64,000 nt of DNA from Effrenium voratum (Eukaryota > Sar > Dinophyceae > Suessiales > Symbiodiniaceae). Of this stretch, positions 21,166-33,377 are shown piece after piece. Each line of letters opens with the position of its first letter. The first letter of the stretch is position 1. The notes under the pieces were generated by a model, which saw only the letters and a program-made list of their open reading frames with translations, had not been told where the DNA came from and did no database searches. The position numbers and the translations under genes were made by a program. The DNA lies in contig CAUJNA010001469.1 of the NCBI GenBank assembly GCA_963377175.1, positions 806,501-870,500 on the forward strand, given 5' to 3'.

Positions 21166-24100
21166 TAGATGATGAAACTCCTTGGGCAAGTAGATGTTTT
21201 GCTAACCCCCATTTGTTTAATGGTGGCGTGGGCCCCCGCGTTACACTTAGGGCTTTTCGCAGAGGCCCTGGGAAGGGTTTCAAAACACCGGCCGCTCGGA
21301 GAAAAACTTGGCCCGAGCTGAACCTTACGCATGGTCGTCCGGTGGCAATGACAGATGGGTGGTCAAAACCCATGTCTTGTAACCCCTACCCTTTTGTTTG
21401 GCCCAATTGAAAAGAGAATCGGGGGGGGGGACAAGTACCAGGGTTGTGACCCACAGCCAGCTGTAACTGGGCACCATGAGCGTGATTTTGGGTAGCAAGA
21501 CCCTGCAGTGATCGTTAGATTGGGGCGCTTGCTAGATGGTACGACGTGTCAAATGTTGGTCCCCTTTAATTGAATGTACTCACGACGTTACTCACATCAG
21601 TTTCCCGTTTGCCTCAGTTTAACTGAGAAAATCATGCCAGATAAGTGTCTGAGTGTGTTGGAGTGGAGCGATCAAGTAATTCGATGCTGGTTCGGTTTCG
21701 CAAGCGCGTGCTGCTCTGTGCTTCCGGGTCACTCAAAAGGGAGCCGCTCTTCACTATTTGTTGCTCCGCGGAAAATGCAAGTAGCCCCCAAAACACTTTC
21801 CATTAACACCAGCAGAAGGCCCCGATCCCACTTACTTGGAGCACGAAGAGGGTTCGGAAATCGAGGGCAGTCCGAGCAATAGGAGCTCTGAAAGCTGTGG
21901 AACGGACCTTCAAAAGGATTCCTTGCCCCCAAAAACCAAGTGGCCAAGGTTTGCCCTTCAAGCCACCCCCTGCAGCGGGGTAGCTTAGCCTCAAAAACGC
22001 ACAGACAGACACAGCCACGCAGACACCGTCGAAGCCAAGGTGATGGCCGGCTGCATTGCGGGCCTGCTGAAGATCGAAGGGCTGCTAGGAGTGGCGTCGT
22101 TAGTGGGTGGGCCTTTCTTGAGGTGACCACAAAATGGGTGGTGTTCGTTTTGCTTTCCCTGTCTAAAGCAACCAAAAAAGGTACACTCGGCAAAAAGCAC
22201 CCAAGTTGGCTTCAGCTTTCTTCCAGATGGATCGGCCCATGGGTGGTACTATATTTATGTGTTTTCCGGAACCCCAGTTTAGCAGCTTAGCAACAAGTGT
22301 GGCTTTAAACCTAGCTTCACTCAAGTATTTGGACGTGAGTCATGTTTTAATACCAAATCTTGAGGCAAGCAGTTTGGCCCTGAAAAGGATTCCTGAGAGG
22401 GGGGTGGTGTCCCTACGTGGGGGGGGGGGGTGTATCGTGAGTTTGTTGGAACCTCTACCCCAGTAATTAGAGGTTTATGGTTTATTGGGCAGACGGATTT
22501 GACTCTCCCATGCATATTTCTTAGCTCCCAAAGTATTCGCAAACGCAGTTGGGAAAGTAGAGCGGTTGCCTGTCAGTTGTTCTTGCCTATCTCATCTCCG
22601 AGGCACAAAAGGCACACTAGCGCAACTGCTGGCTTTGTGAAGCGGGGACGGCATGCAACCCTTATGACTTCACCAGACCCGTCCTGTAGCCATGAAGCAT
22701 GAATTTGACACCCGGCATCAGAACACTGAGATGGTGCCCGGGATAGACATCAGCCTCTGTTCCTCAAGTGACCGTAGACATTTAGTACTTATATCCCGCA
22801 GACCTGTTTAGTGGTCAGCAAACAACTCGTGACCTTTTTCCGACGTATGAGACACGGGAGCCAAACTATTAGTACCAGATAACTTGCACCTTGGAATGCT
22901 GACAGTCAATCGACCGCATTTGTGAAGAGCGGGGTCTTGTATTGGCTGTCTCGAGTGAACGGAAACACAAAACAAGGGTAATATCGTGGTAGGGTGTTCT
23001 AACAACAAGCTTGGTGCTTGGCAAGTCAGCATTTGTTGTGTTAGCTTCGTGTCAATTATAAGATCAGTGGCGTGATGGGTCACGCAATGTGGAGGTCTTG
23101 GTAGGTGGGTCGGTCTGTAAGTGGGGCTATTAAGTCGGCAAGTTAGTTGGTAAAAATGGGTGTGTCCCCCCTGAAGGGTTTTATATATATATATAGATTT
23201 TCGCATGATCGGCGGCCAAGGTATAAGATATGAAGAAAACCCAGATAGTGCCATCCATCAATCAGCATACTAGTGTTGACCCGGGATTATTAAGCCCCAG
23301 TTTGTTCATGTAGGGGCCTGGCTCTAGTGGGGATTTATCACTAAACTGAGTGAACTTAAGTGTTGGCTGTGAGATAAGTCGCCGTTTCTATGCTGGCTTC
23401 CGTCGCCTCACAGGTTAGGCACCAGAACTTTGCGCGGTTTCAGCCCATGGATCGCCTGGTAAGCCTTCACATTGGCATGACGAACACCTTTCAGGAACCG
23501 TCGCTGCATCTACAACGACAGAGGATCCCGTGATTGGGACATTCTGCATCATCTCGAAGTCTTTACGTAGCATGGCGTTCCGCATTTGAGCAGAATCGTG
23601 GATCAAGTTTCAGCATGCATAGCTGGGAAAAGGCCATCTCCCTCGCGCACTAGCAGCTACCCATGCTGCTCGGGATCCAAAGCGACCCCATGAAGCCGGC
23701 GCCCCAGAGTGACACCAGGCGGAACCAGATGGGGCTCTTTTTTGCGGGCTCAGTTCAATGGAAACCCCGGGCAAAAAAAGCAGCAAGCTTTGAGATAGAC
23801 TCGAATCACACGAGTTTGTTGTGTGGGCTATGGTGTTGTGGGCATCAAACTCAGAGGGTGCAAGGGCTACCCCCCAACACAAAGAAGCAAGTAGGGTTTC
23901 AAGGAACGGGTTGGGCAGAGGTCCTTATATTTTCATGGTTGGTGGTTTGCAAGCATCACCTTCATGATGGTCCAGTGCTTTCAGTTACCGCTATAGTACG
24001 TACGCAAGGGCAAAACCGTCATGTAAAAACCTTGTAAAAGTCCTGGTCTCCTGTGTTGCATGGAAGTGGGAAGGGATGACCATTGTCGTCAAAGAGTTTA

Positions 24101-25930
24101 GGCTGATTTTTGCCTTCACTCAAGGAAGCAGGGTTCAAGAAACAGGTTTGGCGTTTTGGATAAGGGTCCCCATGGAGTGACAATCGGTTTCCCAGCTGCC
24201 GAGCTGCATCCGTTTGTTTTGGAGAAGGGTTTCCTCTAAAAATTAACCAACAAGCAATCCAGCACCCCCCCCTCTGGTGGATTTCTGTATGGCAACGCAA
24301 TCTAGCCCAAAGAAGGTCACCGAACACACCATTTTGCAGACGTTGGAAGGGTGCCCCTTTTCGTTTATAGCCACTGGGAGTCTGGTAACGTGATCCTATA
24401 GCCATCGCCTTACGTAAAAAGGCTCTGAACCTCACCTGTTGTCCATGTGCACAGGTTTCTTCTGCTTTGTGCTTTGGTCGGAGAGGCGCTGGGGGCGATG
24501 GATGTTCGGTTGCAACTCTGCTTCATGGTCGAAAGCGCCGCAGTTTATAGACTTTGCTGAGAACATCGGATGAATCCGCAGGACCTTGCCGGTCAAAGGA
24601 ACACCCTGAAATAGATTGTGTTTTCCTAAACGGGGAAGCATCCCTGATTAGTACGGTGCTCTTGATTAATCCGAACTTAACCAAAAAAAACTATTTTTTG
24701 TTTGAAGACAGCTTAGTGGTGAAGAAAAGGCTTGCCCAGAAACTCATGGACCCTTCTAGCGAGAGGGTTCGACCCCTCTTACAAACACCTCAGGAACCTT
24801 TGAATGATCACTTTGTTTGTCCAATCCGCTCGGGAAGTGAGGGTGAGGGAGTTGGAGTCAGAGGCTTTACTCTCCCTGCATTTCCCTTTTGGGTAGATTT
24901 GAATATCACCTCCTGCGTCATTTCGAGTGAGTCACTTTTTGGGATCGTGGCTAAACCAGAAGTTTGGACTTTTTTGCGCACCCACGCAGAGAGTAAGCCG
25001 ACTGTTTAGCACCCGGTAGACGTTCAATCGGAATCTGCTAGGTTGACTTCCCCATTTTGAGACAAACCCGCGTGTATCGAACAAATAGCGGCCTTTCTTG
25101 GGGATGGTGTTGAATGCTGAGCAAAAATGAAAGCAACCACTTTGAGGAGAGCAGAGCAGGGCACATGCGTCATATGTGTTCTAGTTCGTTGGCAAGAGCC
25201 ATATTTGCTGAAATTGGATCAGGGTGTGTTGCAGCTCCCAGAACGAGTCAATCAAACAGCACGCTAAAAGGGTCTGAAACAGATGGTTGAGTAAGGACTC
25301 GCCAAGGCCATTTGTTAGCTACTGGCCACGCATTTTGGCCAGCCTCGTGTTTCCACATCAAAAAGGTATTCCTCTTTGTTTCCATTTACCAGGGTTCCAT
25401 TTTGAGTACCTATGTTTGACCAACAGCCAGCCATCCGGAGCTGGCAAGTGGTTTGAAAATGCGGGTTTTGGGAGCCAAGTCCTTCGGTGGCCAACAGTCG
25501 TCCGACTTCGGGAGCCCCAAACGGCCCCAACCCAGGGATGTGTTTTGGGGGTTCATTCGCTGTGTGCTTCCCTCCCGTTTGGACTTTACCTTAGTGATCC
25601 CACTTTTGTCCTGTGGAAACCGAGGGGTGTGTCCCTTGTTCCCGAAACATCAGCAAGTTCATTCCTTCATTACGACCCCCTTTGGAACCCAAGCGCAGGC
25701 TGCGGCTGCGGTGAATCGGTCCTCAACGCGCTTTAGCATGGAACTGGGGTCTGGGTGCGTGTGTGTGTGTGATGAGGGGTGAGGTAAAGGAAAGTCAAAA
25801 GGACAACCAAAGTCGATTTGCGGGGTGCCCCGCCCTCCTAGTTTGGCTCATGTACCTTGGAGGGCGTTCAGGGAGGTCTTCGGTGTCAGGAAGGCAAGGA
25901 TGGTTTGGGAAACCCCACCTTCGTTACCCA
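21166..25930. other. Non-coding stretch
   Basis: No gene can be supported. G runs occur at about 21421 and 22421, and a short (TA)n at 23182-23196. The + frame 24554-25009 (151 codons) is open but featureless. Confidence 0.4.
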
Positions 25931-26024
25931 ATGGTACCAGTTTGGGGTAGGTGCACCACCCGTTTTAGTCGATTTTAGTGGGGATTGGGATGTTCACTGG
26001 GGGTACGGGATTTTGACCCATGGC
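25931..26024 (+). repeat. Dispersed repeat ATGGTACC family, copy 1
   Basis: Starts ATGGTACC and contains GGGGTAGGTGC, TTTTAGTGGGGATTGGGATG and TTCACTGGG; it ends TTTTGACCCATGG. Near-identical to 59837-59930 (same strand) and 41013-41108 (opposite strand). No clear terminal inverted repeats. Confidence 0.8.
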
Positions 26025-26336
26025 CGTATCACAAAAGTGCTAGCGCAATTTTCAGAACTTCATTTTGTTTCTGACCTCCGACTTTAATACGATCTGAGGC
26101 CATGGATCCCTTCCACCCGGACTACGTTTCCCATATGTCCCTGTTCAGCACGTTTCAAATTCAGCTTTTGTGCCACTTTTGGATGAGTTTCCGCTTGGGT
26201 GATTTTTGAGCAGAAATAATTGGGAGCCACGCAGGATCCCAGCCCTTAGCTGATTCTCCAAGGGCGTTGACACCTGTGGGAAAATCCGCACTTCCTGGAG
26301 CCCTGCGCTGTGCTCGGCCATGGAAGTGGCTAGCAC

Positions 26337-26430
26337 TTGGGTTACCCACAAATACCAGGGTTAACCTCAAGGGGGACTAGTGGGTTACAACCTAGGTTGC
26401 CAACAGCTAGCTTTGCCGAACAAGCAGGTA
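26337..26430 (+). repeat. Dispersed repeat, CTTGGGTTACCC family, copy 1
   Basis: Word order CTTGGGTTACCCACAAATA, CAGGGTTAACC, GGGGGACT, GTGGGTTACA, then AGCTAGCTTTG and AGCAGGT. It matches 32521-32655 on the opposite strand, part of 30650-30712, and more weakly 57255-57290. Confidence 0.75.
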
Positions 26431-26619
26431 CGGACCCGGCTACGGCCTTAAGGCTCTTTTATCGGTTGCCCCAATGATGGCACAGCTTCTGGGTGGCTCG
26501 TTTGTTTTGTGAGGGTGCCTGTTTTTGTGGTGAAGCTCAAGAGGAAAACCGAGAAAGGACGCACCTTCAAGGGATTTGTTTTGTGTGTGTTTTTTGTTTG
26601 TCGATCGGCGCTCGCATCC

Positions 26620-27300
26620 GGTCATTATGTGATACGTGACGTTCCCTCAAATTTCGCCAGCTTGTGGCGAAGAGCAAGGAATTTCTGTTGGGTTTCCTTT
26701 TGGGGTAATGCGAAGAATCGTGAACCACTTTGACTTCGATCTAGGGTCCAGAATTCAACCCCCTTGGTTCTCCAAGCATGTGCCCCTCGACTATCCCAAG
26801 GCATACTTGAGAGGCTTGTTGATTTCCCCAAATACAGGAATGCTAAGTGAATCTGTCCTTTTTGCAGGCCACCATGTTGGGGTGGTTTGGAAGGGAAACC
26901 AAAAGGACACCGTCCATGTCTCAGTTGCCCATAGCCGACATTTTGACAGTTGACCTTTTGGCTTCCACTGTTTGGTTCATTTTGTGTGGCCGCAAAAGGT
27001 GATCACCTTTTATTTGCAGGTCCTTTGGGCAAGTGGGATTGTTGTGGGTCCGCCATTTTGGGGCAGATCCAAGGCTGTCTTTTGCAAGGCTTCCCCCGGC
27101 CCCTTGCGCCGAGGCAATGCTACGAGCACCCCCGCATCAAGCCGTTCACTCAGAGCGAGATCAAAATGATGTCACGCATGGGTGTTCACCGAACGAATGG
27201 GGGATTTGGGGGTTTTGCAGAAAGAACAAAGCATATTGTTGCCTTTCAGAGAACACATGGGGTGTTGTAAACATAACAAACAGCCCAATGCTTGCTTGTT
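26620..27300. other. Undecided stretch with weak exon-like bits
   Basis: Open frames near 26700-26850 (FDFDLGSRIQPPWFSKHVPL) and 27100-27230 (ECYEHP-like, PFTQSEIKMMSRMGVHR) look partly protein-like. A TTTTTGCAG acceptor-like site ends near 26869 and a TATTTGCAG at about 27020. An AAAAGGTGATCACCTTTT palindrome lies at about 26995-27012. No gene model possible. Confidence 0.3.
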
Positions 27301-27444
27301 AATGAAGCAACAGAAAGCAGGCGTTCGCCTTGGCTACTGATCCTAATGATTATCTCATTAAAACGGCTCCTACTTGCCAAACATACCCCACCTCCCCCCG
27401 CCCGCCCCAAACACACCTGCAGTGTTGGTCTCCTCTCCCCAACA

Positions 27445-27445
<1 letters not shown>

Positions 27446-27476
<31 letters not shown>

Positions 27477-27480
27477 GCGT

Positions 27481-27556
<76 letters not shown>

Positions 27557-28175
27557 GTGTGTGTGTGTGTTTGTGTGTTTGTGTGTTTGCGTGTTTGCGT
27601 GTTTGCGTGTTTGCGTGTTTGCGTGTTTGCGTGTTTGCGTGTTTGGGTGTTTGGGTGTTTGGGTGTTTGTGTGTTTGTGTGTTTGTGTGTTTGTGTGTTT
27701 GTGTGTTTGTGTGTTTGTGTGTTTGTGTGTTTGTGTGTTTGTGTGTTTGTGTGTTTGTGTGTTTGTGTGTTTGTGTGTTTGTGTGTTTGTGTGTTTGTGT
27801 GTTTGTGTGTTTGTGTGTTTGTGTGTTTGTGTGTTTGTGTGTTTGTGTGTTTGTGTGTTTGTGTGTTTGTGTGTTTGTGTGTTTGTGTGTTTGTGTGTTT
27901 GTGTGTTTGTGGTGTTTGTGTGTTTGGGTGTTTGGGTGTTTGGGTGTTTGGGTGTTTGGGTGTTTGGGTGTTTGGGTGTTTGGGTGTTTGGGTGTTTGGG
28001 TGTTTGGGTGTTTGGGTGTTTGGGTGTTTGGGTGTTTGGGTGTTTGGGTGTTTGGGTGTTTGTGTGTTTGTGTGTTTGTGTGTTTGTGTGTTTGTGTGTT
28101 TGTGTGTTTGTGTGTTTGTGTGTTTGTGTGTTTGTGTGTGTGTGTGTGTTTTTGTGTTTGTGTTTGTGTGTGTGT
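27446..28175 (+). repeat. Compound GT / GTGTGTTT / GGGTGTTT satellite
   Basis: About 730 bp with almost only G and T on this strand. Blocks in order: (GT)n; a few GTGTGTTT; about seven GCGTGTTT; three GGGTGTTT; about 30 GTGTGTTT; about 17 GGGTGTTT; about ten GTGTGTTT; and a final GT tract. The 8 bp period is kept throughout. Stop-free frames in both directions are a by-product of the repeat and are not genes. The GGGTGTTT block is a canonical G-quadruplex pattern (GGG with 5-base loops). Confidence 0.97.
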
Positions 28176-28655
28176 TTGGGAAAGATGGTGCTGAGGATGC
28201 TGAGGGGTCTGCCAGTTTCATAGTGTTTGCCATATGCTTAGCATGAGCGTCATCATCCCCTACATATCTTGCGTTTGGGGGGAGGGACATTCTGACAAAC
28301 CTCACTTGGAAGTTACAGAGGGAGTTGTCCCCACTTAAGGCCTGGGGCCTTGGCAAAGTGATTCCTCATCCTTGAACCGCTGTCTAGTCCCCGCGTTTGT
28401 GGGTTGCACCGAACAAAGACACGCTGATCCAATGCAGTGCTGGGCTCCTTCCATTTTGAAGTGAGTATGAGTTGTAATTTGGTAACTGTTGGGTGGCATC
28501 ATTTACGCGGGGATTTGTGTCCCCCAACCATATTTGAGAGTGTGACATTGCTTTTCTTACGGCCTCGTGTTGCCCTATGTCGATTTAAGTTGCTAAATTG
28601 GATGCTCGCCCAGTTCTTTCGCAGGGTGTACGTGTGTGTGTGTATACTAAGTCAA

Positions 28656-28743
28656 TGACTGCTGCGGAACTGCAGCAAGACACCGGTTCGAAGCACTCAG
28701 AACCGGGGCTTGACGAGTGTTTGGAGACTGCTGACGCTTCCTT
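28656..28743 (+). CDS. Possible first exon, function unknown
   Basis: ATG at 28656 opens MTAAELQQDTGSKHSEPGLD then ECLETADASL, and the frame meets TTGGTAATA, a plausible GT donor, at about 28743. The composition (acidic, Ala/Glu-rich) fits a start exon. It is only about 30 codons long; overlapping − frames are also open. Function unknown. Confidence 0.27.
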
Positions 28744-28773
28744 GGTAATACTCCACAAAAACGCAGCTGTGTG

Positions 28774-30224
28774 ATACAACAGGAAAACAGACAAAGCGCA
28801 GGTTGATCCTGTGCATACATTGTGGAGGTGGATTGAATCTTGGAGGATTTCATGCGGATAGCAATCCCTAAATGGACCGGAATCCTTTCCTCAAGGATGT
28901 ATTGTGTTGCCCTAGCATTGCTGCGGTACTGTTGTTCAATGGAAGGTTGAATCACAGCACCGGAAATGTTGTTTGAGCCAAGGCACTTTGCATGCTCTAT
29001 GACGTTCACATCAAGCTGAAGCCCCCAACCATGCAACCTTGGGTTGTTCAAAGGCCCATTTCTTACCCTGCAAATCCACGGAAGTGCTCCAACAATCCAA
29101 AGGCGATGCGACTGGAAGTTCTGCCAATGCTTGGGGGGGGGGGGGCCTTCGAGCCCGAGGTATGGCCTGAAATGGCAGGCGCAGGGCCACGGGTTCTTCG
29201 ACCTCTTCCACTTTATTGAGGAGCGGGCTTCTGACACCCGGGCAGGGCATCTCCGAGTTGCTTCTTAATTTTCGGGGGAGTCCCTTTTAAAACCGACGAT
29301 GTCCAACAGAAAGTGGTCCAATTTTTACAACACATGGCAGGAGGTTACTCTAAAGTCGGATTTGTGAGATTCAACTGGCTTGCTCAAACTATTGTAAGCG
29401 TTCTGAAGATTGCTTTGGAGGGCTTCCCTGGCTTCCAACCATACGACAGTTGTTTGGATGTCTCTCTGGACGCAGACTGAACATGGACCCCCAAAGAGGA
29501 GTGGTTTGATCCCCGCCCTCTACGAGTATTGTAAGGGGGGGCATACGCTCGATTTTCTTGGACCCTTGTCCATGTTTCTTCGGAATGTGCTACGAGGGTA
29601 AGGAGGCGAAGACGTTCTCCGGATGGAGGTAGGTATGTGTTAGTTTTTGTTTGACATGAGCCCCGTCGTTTTTGCGAAACATCTTCTTTTGCGGAAAAGG
29701 ACTCCAACATGCAGGCCGACCAAGGGGAAAACACACAAGTTCTTGATTTCAGGCTGTATCCTCAGCTTTCGGGGACTATGGACAAGGAATAGGGTGCGTG
29801 TCGTTTTTGCTGAGGGTTGGCCCGGGCCCTGAGTTGCCAGACTTTTAAAAACTGTTTGTTGGCTGTATGGGTTCATGAAAGGAGCCCCCGCCAGAGGCCT
29901 CCCCCTGGCAAGAAAGCCTGGGCAGGGCTGGGGGGGGGTGGGAGTCTCAGGAGTACGCCGAATGGTTTTGTGAATCATCACTTTAGTCGAGGCCCAAATG
30001 AAAGGCGGCAAAGTAAATCTGCCACACAAAGCAGGGGCACTCACTGGTCAGTCCATGGGAACGGCATGTCTTGTGGATAAGTCCATGCGCCTGTCCCTGA
30101 GCGCGCCAGACGGATAGCAACAACGGGGCGACGCACTACGTGCCCCATTACGAGGCGAAGAGGCCACACGCATTGGCCCTCCTTAGGTCCATCCCCTGTC
30201 CGGACCTTCAAACCTCCGTTGGGA
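28774..30224. other. Non-coding stretch with a G13 run
   Basis: A run of 13 G at 29133-29145. An open − frame 28647-29237 (196 codons) is featureless. A + frame at 29140-29268 contains KWQAQGHGFFDLFHFIEE, which could be coding but lacks splice support. Confidence 0.35.
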
Positions 30225-30325
30225 CTTCCATTTGCTGAAAACTGTTTTATTCTTTGGTGATTGAAAGGGAATCTCTCACTACTGGACATATCTCATTTTT
30301 TCCCGGGGACTTCAGCAAATGGAAG
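30225..30325. mobile_element. Small TIR element, CTTCCATTTGCTGAA family
   Basis: 101 bp with perfect 15 bp terminal inverted repeats: CTTCCATTTGCTGAA at 30225-30239 and its reverse complement at 30311-30325. The interior (GGAATCTCTCACTACTGGA) recurs at about 49798, where the right end GAGCAAATGGAAG is kept but the left end is missing. A more diverged relative lies at about 57750-57810. Short GGA words on both sides may be remnants of a target duplication, but this is not convincing. Confidence 0.75.
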
Positions 30326-33300
30326 GGAACATGTTCCTATGTCATATGTTTTTTTTGGGAGGAGGCTTCTCTTGTTACATTCAAATCGTGCTTTGGATTG
30401 CTGGTTTGGCTTTGAATCTCACCCCACGGCACTTGAGGAATGTGAAGCTCCGCATCGGCACCAAACCGGCAAGAGGGAAGCTGACTATAATCTGGAACAT
30501 CCCTGGGTTTACATCCTTGATAAATGGGACCAAGAGGGAAGCTGCGCCTCCTTTGAAGCCAGCTCCAAAATCTCTGCATATCTTTTGTTCTCCTACTTGG
30601 GCATCATAGTAAATGGTTAGAAACAGGGCTATCCCACCAAGGGAGACAGATAAGTGGGTTCTAACCTATACAGGGTCACCAACAACTTACTAACTTGGCC
30701 GACACCCAAGCACTGTTTCGGATCACATACCCTGACTTTCAGTTCTGCTCTTCCATTGGTCCAGTGGGGATCTCCTTAAAGTTTCAGGCTCAAGTGGACA
30801 AACCAAGCACCCAGCACCCAACCAAGCGCCAGGAGCAACGCATGTACTCGGCTTTGGGAGATGACACCACGCAACTTCGTGCCATGCCACGGTCAAAGGT
30901 AGGGATTTTGATGGACCCTTCAGGAATGTTGACAGAATAGTTCCTTGCAAGGGGACCATGGCTACGGCCTGCATTCATGGAGTTGGACACATTGGAAGCT
31001 GGCAATCATTCCGCTTAGGACGTGCTTGTTGTATCTACCTCGGATGCTTCTTGTGCAACTCAAGCGAGCGCGCTGATGTTCATCCCCAGTTCTTGCTGAG
31101 AAGAAGCTGCTTTGGTTTTGCCTTAAGCTGCAAAGCTAAAAAGGCCCAAATAATCAGCGTTTCACAGAGATTCCCTACTCCACAGTGTCCCGAGTGAATG
31201 GACTCGCACTGCTGGTGCAAGAAAAAGTGCCATGAGCCACCATGCACCTCAAATGCTTCATATGCCTGACAATATGATCAGGAGACAGCGGTTGGAGACT
31301 GCCATCCCACCAGAAATCGATACCCCGGCACTAGTGTTCGATAGTTTACAGTATTCCTCCAGGGTCGCTTGGTACCTGCTAAGTACTTAAGGGTCAACAT
31401 GGGTCAAAGTATTGGTTACCCTTTTGTCGTTTGCTTTAAAGGGACACCACAAGGGAAACCGCAATTTGGGGGTGCCTTCATGCGACACAGACCCATACCC
31501 TCCGACTTTCTGGAAGCTAATACGAGGATTCTCGAAGACTACTTTCTTTTGTTGGGAAGCCCCGGAGCCCACTTCCATGGTTGGAAAAAGGAAGCTCCCG
31601 AAATCCAGCACCCTCTTTTCTTAGGGTATGATGTTAGAAAAAGGAGGTTACCATGAAAAACCTGGCTTTTCCCCTGAACGCGGGTGCGCGGCCGGGATAC
31701 AAAAGGCCGGCCCCGCTCTAGCCAATCCGAATCCGCGTGAATCGGATCGCAGGTTGGGCATTGCCGAGTCCTCAGAAGAGGTTCACCTGGGTGTGTCCTT
31801 TTATCAGAGACCCCGCCCAAGTTGGATTTTGGTTCCCTGTGTTTTTTCTTTAAAACCACTAAGAAAGGGGTGCCAACTCCAAAAACAGACACCACCTCAT
31901 ACATTGTCACAACCCAATCCCAATGCTTCCGGGCAAGCTGCTGTAGTTGGCTTCCAGGGGAACCCATTGGCAAGACCTGGTAAGAACCCCCCTCCAAGTG
32001 CCTACAAAAAGGTGGCGAAGCGCCGAAGGGAAGCACTGGGAATGCTGAGAAGGCGAGCGCCTTGCCTTGCAAGGGAGAGTTGCCCATAGGTCCTCCATGG
32101 CACTAGTGACTTCACTCGGCAACAGCAAGCCCTGCTCTGAATAATTTGGATGTGCATAGGCATAGGGCCGGGGAAATTCTTCAAACCACAATCTTGTGTT
32201 TTGCTGGCTCTTGACCCTTTCCAGAGAGGACAGTTTATTTCGCTGGTTTGTGCACCTCCTTCTTGGTGAGTCGACGTTTATTTGCCATGCGTGTTGCCAA
32301 AAGGGCACCAAGGCCGCAAAAGCTCCCTTGTGGGGAAAAGCTCAAGGTTGCTGCGCAGATCATCTCACTTGTCCAAGGCGAATCGACCTGATCTGACCTT
32401 TCGGTTTCCACTTTCTGGTTTCAGTTTTTGGTCAGCCCAGAAAAGGTCACCGCTTTTTTTTTGCGGCCACGCACCACTTCCGTTGCCATGGGCTTGAAAG
32501 GGTATTTCTGTGAGTACCATCTAAGAACCAAACACCTGCTGGGGTGTTTGGCCAAGCTAGTAAGTTGTTGGTAACTTAGACTGTAACCCACGTATAAGTG
32601 TATAAGTCCCCCTTATTGTGGTTAACCCTGTTATTTGTGGGTAACCCAAGAGTGGCTATCCACTTGACCTGGCTGGCCGAACATCCAAGTAGTCCTTCCC
32701 TTCGGCGGTTCGCTACTCAGTATGAGGCAAGGGAAAACCATCCAGGTAAGAAACCCGTTTCGGGTTACTTCCTCAGTGGCAAGCGCCACTCGAGTACGAA
32801 TCAATGGTCTGGATGGTCTGGGATGAGTCGCGTGGTTTGTGAACATGGTTCTGGGTCTGGTTGTAAGTTCCCCTCTGAATTTGTAGCCAGGGGAAGAATA
32901 ACAACCACATTGAGCTAAGTCCCGGACCTGCTGAGTTCACGGACTTCAAAGCTTGTTGCGATGATTGCTCAAGCGTCTACTGGGAGTGTGCATATGTTTT
33001 TCCAGGGGGCTTAAAGAAAATGGAGGCTTTGGTTATCTTTCCTGAGCAATCCACTCAAGTCACCCAAGTGAGTATAGGGTTGATTGCCAGGTGGCTTTGC
33101 TTCTTTGCTGGAAGCGCACGATTCGAATCGCAAGGTGGAGGAGCACTCCAACCATGCCATCATGCGAGCCGGGCCCAGGAGAAGGGGAGAGAGATCCCCA
33201 CCTCAGGTTATACTTTATAGTTGGTGCTTTGGTAACTGGGAAACGTCTTTGTTTTCTTCCTGCTGGGTTTGTCAGGTAACCCTTCGTTGGTGAATTGGAT

Positions 33301-33377
33301 TGGTGGTTTTGGGGTTTGAACCCCTGGTTCTTGTGGAGGGTAAATCAGTTGGAGGGAAGCTGACAATCCGTGCGTAG
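30326..33377. other. Non-coding stretch with dispersed repeats
   Basis: Contains the 30650-30712 and 32521-32655 repeat copies and a GGTGTGTC/GACACCACC inverted pair around 31791-31900. Also present are the core words TTTGAACCCCTGGTTCTTG and GAGGGTAAAT at about 33315-33345. A GC-rich bit at 31670-31790 reads PGFSPERGCAAGIQKAGPAL and may be exonic; another near 32000-32085 reads SAYKKVAKRRREALGMLRRR. Neither has splice support. Confidence 0.4.
32521..32655 (-). repeat. Dispersed repeat, CTTGGGTTACCC family, inverted copy
   Basis: Read on the − strand it gives CTTGGGTTACCCACAAATA, then CAGGGTTAACC, GGGGGACT, GTGGGTTACA and ACCAACAACTTACTAGC. This matches 26337-26430, with the 3' part closest to 30650-30712. 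Confidence 0.75.

Noticed and set aside
24755..24785. GGTTCGACC-type word resembling a tRNA T-arm
   Set aside because: The stem does not pair as a 5 bp T-stem with a 7-base loop, and no acceptor or D-arm is found at tRNA distance.
27292..28356. Stop-free frames of about 290-330 codons on both strands
   Set aside because: They lie inside the GT/GTGTGTTT satellite; the repeat contains no stop codons in these frames, and the proteins are simple Val/Cys/Leu/Phe or Thr/His/Asn/Lys repeats.
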